Source of the DNA: Gammaproteobacteria bacterium
Lineage (GTDB): Bacteria; Pseudomonadota; Gammaproteobacteria; Nitrococcales; Nitrococcaceae
Reading direction: 5' to 3'
Assembly (NCBI GenBank): GCA_030433275.1
Contig: JAUILK010000001.1
Location: 121,997 to 185,996, forward strand
DNA: 64,000 nt
In this document: positions 44,865 to 53,999 of the stretch, piece by piece
Layout of the letters: every line of letters starts with the position of its first letter
Position numbering within the stretch: position 1 is the first letter of the stretch
Translations under genes and position numbers: made by a program
The notes under the pieces: generated by a model
The model's input: only the letters and a program-made list of their open reading frames with translations
Told to the model about the DNA's origin: nothing
Databases searched by the model: none

Positions 44865-44916
44865 TCTCTGTCTTGGGTCGCGGGACGATGCCTGCCATCG
44901 TCCGCGCGGACAGAGA
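44865..44916 (-). promoter_or_regulatory. Nested stem-loop directly before the TIGR03757 start codon
   Basis: The outer arms TCTCTGTC (44865-44872) and GACAGAGA (44909-44916) and the inner arms GGACGATG (44883-44890) and CATCGTCC (44896-44903) are each perfect 8-bp complements. On the minus strand the AUG follows the outer arm by one base and no Shine-Dalgarno is seen. The structure could limit translation or end transcription coming from the inserted cargo. No U-run is present. Confidence 0.55.
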
Positions 44917-45349
44917 GTCGAGGAAGGGGAAACCCGTGCAGTTGAGGGCGTGGATTGCGCTCCGCGGTTTGAAGCGCCCATCAGCAGTTCCTGACTCGCG
45001 GTCGTATCTCGCGGCATTTCCCTCAGGAAACCATGAACGGCTTCCACTTTCGCCGGGCGGCAAAGCGAACCATGCCCGGAGTGGACATTCCCGGCACCGT
45101 ATGTCGAGCAGCTAGCGGTGCCGCATTAGGCAAAGGATACTCGGGCAGCGGGCGACCCGTAAGGGGTTCGGTGGTTGTCGTTTCACCATGCCACTCCGAG
45201 CAGCGAGCCGTCTTCGATTCTCTACCCGAACAGGTCGCGCCTGCTACACATCCTAAGAAATCGGGACGTACTGCGTTATCCTATTGTCTGTAAAGGGGAA
45301 CCGCGGTTTCGCCTGTTTATGGACAACTTACGACCAGAAAAGGCCAAAC
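44917..45349. other. Left junction of the Gabija-like insertion; no gene seen
   Basis: Short frames on both strands lack recognisable domains. The plus-strand promoter of the gajA-like gene should lie near 45265-45300 (GCGTTATCCTATTG is the only -10-like segment), with AAAAGG as a weak Shine-Dalgarno before ATG 45350. No direct repeats or inverted ends marking the insertion boundary were found by eye. Confidence 0.4.
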
Positions 45350-47401
45350 ATGCACATCCACAAAGTCTCAGTCAGAAACTTCCGGCTCCTGGCCGACGTA
45401 GAGATGGTGCTTGAGGGCCAAACAACTCTCATCGTCGGCCGCAACAACAGCGGCAAGACGTCACTTTCTGAGGCGATTCGTCGGTTTCTCGTAGACCAGA
45501 ACCCGAGATTTCAGATCGAAGACTTCTCGAACGCCTCATACGCCGCCTTTTGCGAGGCGCTCAAGGCCAAGAACACGGGCCAGCACGACGATCAGGTTCG
45601 CGCTCTGATCCCGAGCATCGAGCTGCGCCTTCTGCTTCGGTACGCCCCCCAACGGCCCGAGCTCGGCCCTCTCAGCGACTTCGTCATCGACCTCGACCCA
45701 GACAGCAACGAGGCCCTCGTCGTGGCGCGCTATGAGTTGCGCGATGGCGCTATCGAGGCTCTGTTCGCCGACCAGCCAGGTGGCGAGCTCACCGACGAAG
45801 ATCGGATCGCCTTCTTCCAGGTACTTCGCGAGCGTGTTCCCGCTCTCTTCGGCGCCAGCATATGGGCTGAAGACCCAAACGATCCGACCAATCACAAGGA
45901 GATGACCGTGAGTGCACTGCGGTCACTCCTGAAGACGGGTTTTGTGAACGCCCAGCGCGGGCTAGACGACGATACATCGAGGGACACCGATGTTCTGGCG
46001 AAAATCGTGGAAGGGCTCTTCACCGCCGCGAAGTCGCCAACCGCCAATCAAGGGGAACAACTCGTCGCCCAAGCCCTGCAAGAGGCCGTGCGCGACATCC
46101 AGCAAAAGATCGATCACGGCTTCAAAGCAGAGTTGCGGAAACTGATGCCGACGTTGCACACGTTCGGTTACCCTGGCCTCGACGGTTCCGAACTGGAAAC
46201 AGAAACAACACTCGACGTCGAACGCCTTCTTTCACGGCATACGAAGGTGAGGTACGCGGGACATCATGGAATCCTACTCCCGGAATCCTATACCGGCCTC
46301 GGGATACGCAATCTCATCTTCATTCTGCTCCAGATCGTCAGCTTCTATCGCACGTTTCGTGCAGAACCGGCAGCCCCCGGAGTTCATCTCGTGTTCATCG
46401 AGGAACCTGAGGCTCACCTACATCCCCAGATGCAAGAAGTGTTCATCCGCCAAGTGTCGAAGATTGCTCAGCAACTCAGCGCCGATGAGGACGCCCCCTT
46501 GCCCTGGCCAGTCCAGTTCATCGTATCTACGCATTCCTCACACGTCGCTAACGCGGCCGGCTTCGAGGCGATTCGGTACTTCCTCCCGATCTCTATTGAC
46601 GGAGTTCGCCAGACCGAGATCAAGGATCTGCGCGAGGGGATGCGCGAAACGCCGGACGATCACAGAAGGTTTCTCCACCAGTATCTGACGCTGACGCGCT
46701 GTGACCTGTTCTTCGCCGACAAAGCCATACTGATCGAAGGCACCAGCGAGCGTCTGCTGTTGCCTGTCATCATCGAAAAGCTGGAGGAGGCCGAGCCCGA
46801 CGCGTCCAAGCTGTCCAGCCAGTACATGACGACCATGGAAGTCGGTGGCGCCTACGCGCACATATTCTTCGACCTTCTCGACTTTCTGGAGCTGCGGACC
46901 CTAATCATCACGGACCTCGACTCCGTCGTCGCCGCCGGCGGGGCCGCCTGTCCGGTGCATGAGGGCACGGCCACGAGCAACGCCTGTCTCAACACTTGGT
47001 TCGGAGACGGCGGCTGCTCGCCCAAGGCCCTTCTGGCGAAAGACGACGCGGCCAAGGTCACGAAGCTCAGGCGCATTGCCTTTCAAAGGCCCGAGGCCGA
47101 AGGCGGTCCGTGCGGCCGCACCTTCGAAGACGCGTTCATGCTGGCGAATCCGGCGATGTTCGGCATCGAAGGCGCCACGCGCGAAGAGCAGGCCCAGTGC
47201 GCACGGGACAAGCTCAACAAGATCAAGAAGTCCGAGTTTGCCCTGAAATACGCTATCGACGAAACCGGCTGGACCGCGCCCGGCTACATCCTCGACGGGT
47301 TGAGATGGCTGGCGGCTGGTGGCATTCCTGACGCGGACGCGGCGATCGTCCAGGTGGCCGCCGCCGACGCCCCCAAAGCAGCGGCACCTCAAGATGGCTG
47401 A
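45350..47401 (+). CDS. GajA-like OLD-family ATPase/TOPRIM nuclease
   Basis: A 683-residue class-2 OLD protein. The Walker A motif is VGRNNSGKTSLSEA (residues 29-42), Walker B VFIEEPEAHLHPQMQEVF (about 350) and the H-loop FIVSTHSSHVANAA (about 392). The TOPRIM domain shows AILIEGTSERLLLPVIIEKL (catalytic Glu, about 466) and RTLIITDLDSV (DxD, about 523). In Gabija, GajA is a DNA-nicking endonuclease gated by nucleotide levels. The following gene is a UvrD-like helicase overlapping by 8 bp, which completes the pair. It is longer than the classical GajA (~580), hence 'Gabija-like'. Oriented opposite to the surrounding conjugation genes. Confidence 0.8.
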   Translation: MHIHKVSVRNFRLLADVEMVLEGQTTLIVGRNNSGKTSLSEAIRRFLVDQNPRFQIEDFSNASYAAFCEALKAKNTGQHDDQVRALIPSIELRLLLRYAPQRPELGPLSDFVIDLDPDSNEALVVARYELRDGAIEALFADQPGGELTDEDRIAFFQVLRERVPALFGASIWAEDPNDPTNHKEMTVSALRSLLKTGFVNAQRGLDDDTSRDTDVLAKIVEGLFTAAKSPTANQGEQLVAQALQEAVRDIQQKIDHGFKAELRKLMPTLHTFGYPGLDGSELETETTLDVERLLSRHTKVRYAGHHGILLPESYTGLGIRNLIFILLQIVSFYRTFRAEPAAPGVHLVFIEEPEAHLHPQMQEVFIRQVSKIAQQLSADEDAPLPWPVQFIVSTHSSHVANAAGFEAIRYFLPISIDGVRQTEIKDLREGMRETPDDHRRFLHQYLTLTRCDLFFADKAILIEGTSERLLLPVIIEKLEEAEPDASKLSSQYMTTMEVGGAYAHIFFDLLDFLELRTLIITDLDSVVAAGGAACPVHEGTATSNACLNTWFGDGGCSPKALLAKDDAAKVTKLRRIAFQRPEAEGGPCGRTFEDAFMLANPAMFGIEGATREEQAQCARDKLNKIKKSEFALKYAIDETGWTAPGYILDGLRWLAAGGIPDADAAIVQVAAADAPKAAAPQDG

Positions 47402-49139
47402 GGTCGCGAAACATTTGAACCCCGCAGAAGAGGCCAGCCAAAGGGCCCTGGCCGAAGTGTATGGCTGTCTGGAGCGCAGAGAGAGCTTTCTCGTGGAAGC
47501 CGGCGCCGGTGCCGGAAAGACCTACACGCTCGTCAAGGCGCTCCATTTCCTCGTGGAGCACTACCAGCATATTCTGCCGCAGAGGCATCAGAAGATCGCG
47601 TGCATTACCTTCACCAACGTGGCGAAGGACAAGATCGACGCCCGGACCGACCGGAGCCCGCTCATTTATTGCAATACGATCCACGCGTTCTGCTGGTCGC
47701 TCATCAGCGGATTCCAAAGACAGCTCCGAGGACTATTGCCGGACCTCCAGCACTGGCCCGACAGAATCGCCGAAATCGGGGACCTCGGTGAACGCGCCGT
47801 CGAATACGAACTTGGGCACCGGAGCATCAACGACCGTCGTGTCTCCATCCATCACGACGACGTTCTCATCCTGACCATCGCTCTCATGGAAAACGCCAAA
47901 TTCAGGCGCATCCTAGCGGACAAGTACCCGATCATATTGATCGATGAGTACCAGGACACCAATACCGGCTGGATCGACGCCATCAAGACCCACTTCCTCG
48001 GGCAGGAGGGCTCCCCGCAATTCGGCTTCTTCGGCGACCACTGGCAGAAAATTTACGGCGACGGATGTGGAAAGATCGAGCACCCGAGCCTCACGGTCGT
48101 TGGAAAGAAGGCAAACTTCCGTTCGGTTTTGACGGTCGTCGAATGCCTGAACCGCATGAGGCCCGAACTGCCCCAATTTGTCGTCGATCCGAACGAAAAA
48201 GGTAGCATTCGTATCTTCTACACGAACACCTGGGCGGGGCCGCGTCAGGCCGGCGTTCATTGGGGTGGAGACCTTCCGACCGAAGCCGCCGACCGGACGC
48301 TTCAAACCGTCCTCGATCGCCTTGCCGAAGAAGGGTGGGATCTGTCCGCCGAGACCACCAAGATCTTGATGCTCACGCACCGCGTGCTTGCCGGCAAGCA
48401 GGGATATTCCAGCATTCCCGCAGTCTTCGCGTTCAACGCGTCCTTCACGAACAAGGAGCATCCGCATATCGCCTATTTCGCCGACGCTCTGGAACCGGCC
48501 TGTGAGGCTTACCTCGTCAAAAAGTACGGGGAGATGTTCCGTGCACTCGGTTCCAACGTGCCGGCGATCCGCGCTCAGGCCGACAAGAAGAAATGGTCCG
48601 AGGCCATGGACAAGCTCGTCGAGCTGAGAACCGGCGGGACGGTCGGTGACGTGGTGGACCATTTGCTCGCGGTACGCCGGCCGAGAGTCCCTGACGCCGT
48701 CGAGCGGCGCGAACGTAAATTGCGGGAATTCGACCGGGAGGCCGGCGAGGACATGCCGCGCGCGCTGAAGGAGCTCGTCGAGCTACGGGCCGTCGCGTAC
48801 CGCGAAATCATTGCTCTTTGCCGCTATTTGTCAGGCCATTCTCCATTCGAAACCAAGCACGGCGTCAAGGGCGCCGAATTCGAAAACGTTCTTGTCGTCG
48901 TAGGCAGAGGCTGGAACAGGTATAACTTCAACGAGATGCTCGAACTGGCAGGGCAGGAAGGACACGTGCCCGCTAATAAGCAGGCCTCCTTTGAGCGCAA
49001 TCGGAACCTCTTCTATGTCGCCTGTTCGAGGCCGAAGAAACGTTTGGCCCTTCTCTTCACCCAGCAACTTTCCGCCGCGGCCATGCAGACGGTCAGCAAT
49101 TGGTTCGGTAACGACACCATAGAAGCTCTGAACCTATAG
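47394..49139 (+). CDS. GajB-like UvrD/REP superfamily-1 helicase
   Basis: A 581-residue SF1 helicase starting MAEVAKHLNPAEEASQRALA. Motif I is VEAGAGAGKTYTLVKAL (about residue 37), Ia ACITFTNVAKDKI, II IILIDEYQDTNTGW (about 182), III FGFFGDHWQKIYGDG (Q-motif region), IV/V HGVKGAEFENVLVVVG (about 487) and VI NLFYVACSRPKKRLALLF (about 541). GajB helicases sense DNA ends or single strands and activate or feed GajA. ATG 47394 overlaps the first gene by 8 bp. It is longer than standard GajB (~490). All helicase motifs are intact, so the system looks functional. Confidence 0.82.
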   Translation: MAEVAKHLNPAEEASQRALAEVYGCLERRESFLVEAGAGAGKTYTLVKALHFLVEHYQHILPQRHQKIACITFTNVAKDKIDARTDRSPLIYCNTIHAFCWSLISGFQRQLRGLLPDLQHWPDRIAEIGDLGERAVEYELGHRSINDRRVSIHHDDVLILTIALMENAKFRRILADKYPIILIDEYQDTNTGWIDAIKTHFLGQEGSPQFGFFGDHWQKIYGDGCGKIEHPSLTVVGKKANFRSVLTVVECLNRMRPELPQFVVDPNEKGSIRIFYTNTWAGPRQAGVHWGGDLPTEAADRTLQTVLDRLAEEGWDLSAETTKILMLTHRVLAGKQGYSSIPAVFAFNASFTNKEHPHIAYFADALEPACEAYLVKKYGEMFRALGSNVPAIRAQADKKKWSEAMDKLVELRTGGTVGDVVDHLLAVRRPRVPDAVERRERKLREFDREAGEDMPRALKELVELRAVAYREIIALCRYLSGHSPFETKHGVKGAEFENVLVVVGRGWNRYNFNEMLELAGQEGHVPANKQASFERNRNLFYVACSRPKKRLALLFTQQLSAAAMQTVSNWFGNDTIEALNL

Positions 49140-49427
49140 TTCGATAGTCGGCAGGACAGCGTTGGGCGAATAGTCGTCTTCGGGTCAAGAATTACGCGAT
49201 CTCCAATCGATTCTCGGCGACCCGCAATCAGTCGTGGACTCAACCGGTTGTTTGCTCAGGTCGTCGGGAGTTGCCGGCAACGTCCAATTCCTGCCGCCGC
49301 TCGAACAATCTGGCGGCCCGGTTGCCCTGGCGCGGACTTTCCCCAGCCAGCTTACGCTTTGGATCACGGGCTAGCTTTGCCGCCCATGGGTGCAAGAGTT
49401 CGCGCGGCTCAATGTACGTAGTCACCA
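49140..49427. other. Right junction of the Gabija-like insertion; no gene seen
   Basis: A 62-codon frame on the minus strand (starting 49428) has no recognisable homology and is left out. The segment probably contains the boundary between defence cargo and the VirB4 operon; no terminal repeats were found. Confidence 0.4.
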
Positions 49428-49450
49428 AACCCGCCCACGGGCGGGGTTCT
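49428..49450. terminator. GC-rich hairpin between gajB-like and virB4 ends, bidirectional terminator
   Basis: CCCGCCC (49430-49436), a 2-base spacer, GGGCGGG (49439-49445), with AAA on the left and GTTCTTTC on the right. It would form a strong stem for both the convergent gajB-like transcript and the virB4 operon, whose stop is 49452-49454. The T-runs are short, so efficiency is uncertain. Confidence 0.6.
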
Positions 49451-49451
49451 T

Positions 49452-52208
49452 TCAGTCGCCCCGCTCCCGCGTAATCCGCTCCGCGACGATATGGACTGCC
49501 TCGAGCTCGCTGCAGCCGCGCTCGCGCATGATCTCAGCACGCTCCGCCTTCTCGTGCTTCTCGGTCATGGCGAGGGCCAGGGATAATGGCGGCGGCACGC
49601 TGCGGAACAACGCTTCGAGGTTGTCGGCCAGCACGACCCCCTCGACGTACTTTCCAGGTTCCTTGCGGGCCGAGAGCAGCAGACTGCGCTGCTCCTCCGA
49701 CAGGTCCTTGAACCGCGCGATCTGCTCGACCTCCTCCTTCGGCATCACGAGACACAGCCACCACTCCATCATGTTGAGCATCCGGCGCGAGCCGTCCGGG
49801 AAGTCCTCGAGGTTCTGAGTCGCGATCCAGAACCAGGCGCCGAGCTTGCGCCACATCTTGGTGATCTTGACGACATAGCGCGCGAGCAGCGGATTGGTCG
49901 TGATGATGTGCCCCTCGTCGGTGACGACGAGTGTCGGTCGCGCGTCGCTCTGGTGGCGCTCCACCAGATCGTTGATATGGCTCATCATAGAGATGTAGGC
50001 GACGGTGAGCTGATCTTCGTAGCCCTCGCGGGCGAGCAGGCCCATCTCAAGGATGGTGACATCGGCTGCGGGCCAGGGCTTGCCGGGCCGGTCGAAGAAC
50101 TGCCCCGCGAGGCCTGAACAGAAAAGCGCCATGCCGTCGCCCATCTCCAGCGCCCGGTTACGCCGGTGCTCAGGAAGACTCGTATCGCGACCGATACCGG
50201 TCAGCGCGGCGACGACATCGCGCGTGAGCACCTGGTCGCGCCCCTGCTCGGCCACGGTCCTCGCGGCGAGCAGGATGGCGTTGCGGATCAGCAACCGATC
50301 GGCGCGCGTCATGCGCGCATCCTCGCGCTCGTCGCCCCCGGTGATCATGATGCGTGCGGCGATCTCCATCTCGCCGAGGATGTCGCGACCGGGGCCTTCG
50401 GGGTCCTCGTCCTCTTCGTTGCCATCGCCGAGGGCGTCGGCATCGATGGCAAGCTTGGTACGCCGATCCTTGTCCCGCAGGCGCAGCGCGTCGGCGAACG
50501 GCGGCAGGCTCACGTCCGCGCCGGGATTGAGCGTGACCTGATTGACCTCGAGACCCTGGCTCGCGAAGTGCTGGCCCAGCAGCGCGAACGAACCGCCGGC
50601 CTCGATGATGAAAATCCGGGGGCAATGCACCGCCGCCATCTGCTGGAGCAGATACACCAGCAGCGCCGATTTGCCAGCGCCGGTCGGTCCGAGGATCAGC
50701 ATGTGGGCGTTTTTCTTGCGGTCCGAGCGGTGCAGCGGGTCGAACACCAGCGGCTCCGCACCGCGGTTGAAGAACACGAGTCCCGGATGACCGGTGCCGC
50801 GTGAACGGCCATAGAGCGGCAGGAGGTTCGCGATGTGGCTCGAGAACACCAAGCGGGATCGCCGGCTCAACCGGTCGAGGCGCACATCGTAGGCCATGGG
50901 CAAGTTGCGGAGATAGCTGTCGAGGGTGAGCAGATCCGCCTCCTGCGTGATCGGCTGCAAGGCGTTCGGGAGCAGAACCGCGTTCAGTCGGTTGACGTTG
51001 GCGCGCAGCGAGGCGAGATCCTGGCCACGTACGTAGAATGCCATGCCGAGCGGATAGAGCTTGTTCCCCGCCGCCATCTCGCGCTCGACCGCGGCCGCAT
51101 CTTCGCGGGTCAAGGCGGCCTCCGCGGAGTCCCCCACCGCCGCGCGTTTCACCAGGCCGATGTGGTTGCGGGTCAGATCCTGTGGCTTCATGGTGAGGGT
51201 GAGCACCATGACGGTGTGCTCGGGCAGCCGATCGAACAGCGAGAACACGTGGTCGCCCGACGGGCGCTCCGCCGTCATGTGGCCGATGTCCGGCGCTCGC
51301 CGCAAGCCCTGGACGGTAACCACCGTGTGCGGCAGCCCGTCGAACCACCAGGTGGATGATTCCTCGTCCGAGCGCGGCATGGCGAGCGTCAGCACCTGCG
51401 CGAAATCGTAGCCGAACGGCAGACCGGCATCGCCCGGATACGGTGCGACGGTCAGGAGCCGCTCCACATCGCCGCCCACGCAGGCCGCACGCGGGTTGAA
51501 CCAAGGCAGCAGCCAGCGGTAGAGGTCGGCGCCGGTGCCGCGCCGGGCGCGAATGCCGGCCGCCGCGAGTGCCGCGGTCCACTTGGTGGCGATATCATCG
51601 AGCTCGGCCTCCACCTCGACCGGGCTCGGCAGGCGAGCGCGCGGGTTCAACCGACGGTAGAGTACCGCCCGGACCCGCCGCACCTGCCCGCGCCACACCG
51701 TCCCGGTCAGCGCGGAATCCTCGAACAACCCGCCAGGGCGGCTGACCCGCGCGCAGTGTTCCTCGAGCCGCGCGAGGTAGTAGCGCGAGTAGCCTTGCTC
51801 GGCCGCCCCCTCAGGCAAATACACCGCCACCTCCCGCATCAGCTCCGCGAGGCTGGGCTCATCCTGCACATAGAGCTGCAGGATCCATGGCGCCTCGTCA
51901 AGCTCCGGGATCGCCTCGGTGAGCGCCATTTGGATCGCGTCGCGCAGTTCGGTCATGAAGCCCGGTGTCCGGGCCTCGGTGCCGGCCGGTGTGAGCTCGA
52001 ACAGGGCGCCGACGCTCACGCCGTCTTCAAGCAGGAAACAACGACTCTCCGGCAGGTACTCGACCCAGGGCAGGAAATCGGTAAACGACGGCGGTCGGGC
52101 GTAGAGTGCTCTCACCTCGGCCGTGGTGAGGGGTTTGCTTTTCGGCACGCCGGGCAGTGATGCCGAGCCTTCGGTCGCCTCTCGAGCCTTGCGAGAAAAC
52201 CACGGCAT
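49452..52208 (-). CDS. Conjugative transfer ATPase, VirB4/TraC type (TIGR03744, PFL_4706)
   Basis: A 918-residue VirB4-family ATPase that powers assembly of the GI-type mating channel at the inner membrane. The Walker A motif MLILGPTGAGKSALLVYL lies near residue 506; the Walker B-like LVVTDEGHIIT (about 770) and the motif WFWIATQNLEDFPDG follow. The N-terminal half is the TraC-like domain. The start MPWFSRKAREATEGS at 52208 follows the TIGR03751 stop by 2 bp. It is the last transfer gene before the Gabija-like insertion. In uninterrupted elements TIGR03757 would come soon after. Confidence 0.92.
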   Translation of the reverse strand: MPWFSRKAREATEGSASLPGVPKSKPLTTAEVRALYARPPSFTDFLPWVEYLPESRCFLLEDGVSVGALFELTPAGTEARTPGFMTELRDAIQMALTEAIPELDEAPWILQLYVQDEPSLAELMREVAVYLPEGAAEQGYSRYYLARLEEHCARVSRPGGLFEDSALTGTVWRGQVRRVRAVLYRRLNPRARLPSPVEVEAELDDIATKWTAALAAAGIRARRGTGADLYRWLLPWFNPRAACVGGDVERLLTVAPYPGDAGLPFGYDFAQVLTLAMPRSDEESSTWWFDGLPHTVVTVQGLRRAPDIGHMTAERPSGDHVFSLFDRLPEHTVMVLTLTMKPQDLTRNHIGLVKRAAVGDSAEAALTREDAAAVEREMAAGNKLYPLGMAFYVRGQDLASLRANVNRLNAVLLPNALQPITQEADLLTLDSYLRNLPMAYDVRLDRLSRRSRLVFSSHIANLLPLYGRSRGTGHPGLVFFNRGAEPLVFDPLHRSDRKKNAHMLILGPTGAGKSALLVYLLQQMAAVHCPRIFIIEAGGSFALLGQHFASQGLEVNQVTLNPGADVSLPPFADALRLRDKDRRTKLAIDADALGDGNEEDEDPEGPGRDILGEMEIAARIMITGGDEREDARMTRADRLLIRNAILLAARTVAEQGRDQVLTRDVVAALTGIGRDTSLPEHRRNRALEMGDGMALFCSGLAGQFFDRPGKPWPAADVTILEMGLLAREGYEDQLTVAYISMMSHINDLVERHQSDARPTLVVTDEGHIITTNPLLARYVVKITKMWRKLGAWFWIATQNLEDFPDGSRRMLNMMEWWLCLVMPKEEVEQIARFKDLSEEQRSLLLSARKEPGKYVEGVVLADNLEALFRSVPPPLSLALAMTEKHEKAERAEIMRERGCSELEAVHIVAERITRERGD

Positions 52209-52210
52209 GA

Positions 52211-52621
52211 TCAACGCCGAGTACTCGGCACTTCGCCGGGTAGCGCGTATTCGACGCGCTCGTAGAGCGGAAAGGTCGTCGCGTAGCCCGGCACGGGCGA
52301 GCGCTCGGTACCGGCGAGATGCGGGAACACGTACATCACCAGGGTCGGGTTGGGCAGTCGCGGGAAGATCGTCTCGAGCTCGGTGTGCGCCGTGCGCGCG
52401 TAACCGGCCAAGTCCTCGTCCGCTTCGCCAAGCGGCCGACCGCCAAGCTCGCGGCGCACGGCGAGCGCATCATCGGCGCCCATGGCCTCGAAGTGGGCAT
52501 CGTAGATCGCCTTCATGGACGGTCCGTCCTGCGGCAACACGGACTCTTTGGTGCTCGCGCAGCCGGCAAGCGCCACACTAATCCAGACGATGGTGGCGAT
52601 CGCTCGCCGTCGCGTGCGCAT
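52211..52621 (-). CDS. Conjugative transfer lipoprotein, TIGR03751 family
   Basis: A 136-residue lipoprotein. A signal peptide (MRTRRRAIATIVWISVALAG) ends in the lipobox LAGC with the lipidated Cys at 21. The mature part contains NPTLVMYVFPHLAGTERSPV and YATTFPLYERVEYALPGE, typical of the family. It is probably the VirB7/TraV-like outer-membrane lipoprotein of the core complex. It overlaps the 3' end of the TIGR03752 gene by 44 bp and precedes virB4. Confidence 0.88.
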   Translation of the reverse strand: MRTRRRAIATIVWISVALAGCASTKESVLPQDGPSMKAIYDAHFEAMGADDALAVRRELGGRPLGEADEDLAGYARTAHTELETIFPRLPNPTLVMYVFPHLAGTERSPVPGYATTFPLYERVEYALPGEVPSTRR

Positions 52622-53993
52622 GGTTCAATTTCCTGCCCTGGGGTTCGAAGTCGATCGCAAGCTCGCGGTCGACGTGAATGGCCACAGCCGTGCCGGCCGG
52701 CACGAACACGGCATCGAAGCTCTGGGACTGGCGCTCGAGCAGCCACTTGGCGATCTCTTCGCTGCCGCCGGCCACCGTCTTGCCCAATACGTAGGTGCCG
52801 ACATCGCCGGTGAGGCGGCCGGTCACGTTGCCGAAATCGCTCACCACCGAAGTGGTCTCGGCCGCGGCCGCCGCATCGGCCGCAGCCTGGATGGCCTGCA
52901 CACCGATGCGCTGGCTCAGAAACGACGCCGCGTTGGTCTTGCGATCACCGCCGATGCACGGAACGCCCTGGGCATCCGAGATCCAACCGAGCGGTTCATC
53001 TTTGCCACCCTGACGGCCGCCTTGCCCGCGCCGATCGTCACTCGAAATGGTGCGGATGGTGCCGTCGTCGAACACGAAGGTGACCGACTCGAGCCGGCCG
53101 GTGACACAAGAGAGCGTCCAGTCGCCCACCGCCGTGCCGCTCCAGACCATCCCCTGTACACCCGGCACGGTCAGTCCGTTGGCGGCCAGATTATCCGCGC
53201 CGGTGATCACCTTGAACGGCATCGGATCGCGCACCTGACCCTGGATCGGGACCCGGCCGACCAGAGCGGTCATGGCCGTCGAGCCGATGAGCGTGGCATT
53301 GCGCGGAACCGTGTAGACCGGGCGGTCCTGCAGAGCCTCGGCCTGGTCTTGCGCACTGGCCAGCAGCCGGTTCGTGCGCGTGCGGGCGCCATCGAGGTAG
53401 CCACCGGCGGTTTGCCCGGCCCGATCCAGTAGGCCGCTCTCGGACTGGGCCGCGGCCGGGACGTCGAGCGGCTCCACCCAGATCAGAGGGGGTGTCGCGC
53501 CTGCGGGGCCGTCGACGCCGTCCAAACCGAGCCCCACCGGGATGTCGCTTCCCGAACCACCGGTTTGCGTCCGGGCCAGAGACTCAGCCAGTCTGTCGAC
53601 GCGGTTGGTGAGCGAGGCCAACACACCGGAGTCGATCCGAGACTGGCTCTCCTCGTCACTTCGACGGGACAGCAACTCCCGGCGCAGCCGGTTGGTGACG
53701 TTCTCCTCGATCCGGGTGCGGTTGGCAACGAGCGTCCGGTTCTCTTTGCGCAGCGCCGCATTGTCTCGGCGCAGCGCCTCGACCTCCGAGGTCATGGCCG
53801 CGACGTTCGCGGTGAGCGTTTTGATGGTATCCGCCGGGGTGTCGGCATCCGGGGCCGGGGCGGTGGGGACGCTGTCCAGAACCACCTCGCCACCCTCTTC
53901 CCCCGTGCAAGATTTGAGTAGGACGAACGCCAGCATCAACAGGACGATTCCGCCGAGGATCGGCAACAGACGATTGGAGGTCGCGGCGGGCAT
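52578..53993 (-). CDS. TraB/VirB10-like core protein, TIGR03752 (PFL_4705)
   Basis: A 471-residue protein with an N-terminal membrane anchor (LLPILGGIVLLMLAFVLLKS), a coiled coil (about residues 60-120, EVEALRRDNAALRKENRTLV), then a long beta-rich C-terminal domain. It corresponds to VirB10/TraB, which spans the envelope and gates the channel. The coding end overlaps the lipoprotein gene. The final ~10 residues (ATASDRHHRLD) read through its start region. Confidence 0.88.
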   Translation of the reverse strand: MPAATSNRLLPILGGIVLLMLAFVLLKSCTGEEGGEVVLDSVPTAPAPDADTPADTIKTLTANVAAMTSEVEALRRDNAALRKENRTLVANRTRIEENVTNRLRRELLSRRSDEESQSRIDSGVLASLTNRVDRLAESLARTQTGGSGSDIPVGLGLDGVDGPAGATPPLIWVEPLDVPAAAQSESGLLDRAGQTAGGYLDGARTRTNRLLASAQDQAEALQDRPVYTVPRNATLIGSTAMTALVGRVPIQGQVRDPMPFKVITGADNLAANGLTVPGVQGMVWSGTAVGDWTLSCVTGRLESVTFVFDDGTIRTISSDDRRGQGGRQGGKDEPLGWISDAQGVPCIGGDRKTNAASFLSQRIGVQAIQAAADAAAAAETTSVVSDFGNVTGRLTGDVGTYVLGKTVAGGSEEIAKWLLERQSQSFDAVFVPAGTAVAIHVDRELAIDFEPQGRKLNHAHATASDRHHRLD

Positions 53994-53999
53994 GGCGGA

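Noticed and set aside
44830..45063. Minus-strand frames upstream of TIGR03757 as small proteins
   Set aside because: They overlap the stem-loop and the TIGR03757 coding sequence in other frames and show no recognisable family.
49240..49428. 62-codon minus-strand frame between the Gabija-like pair and VirB4
   Set aside because: No homology recognised, no ribosome-binding site, and it lies in a probable insertion junction.
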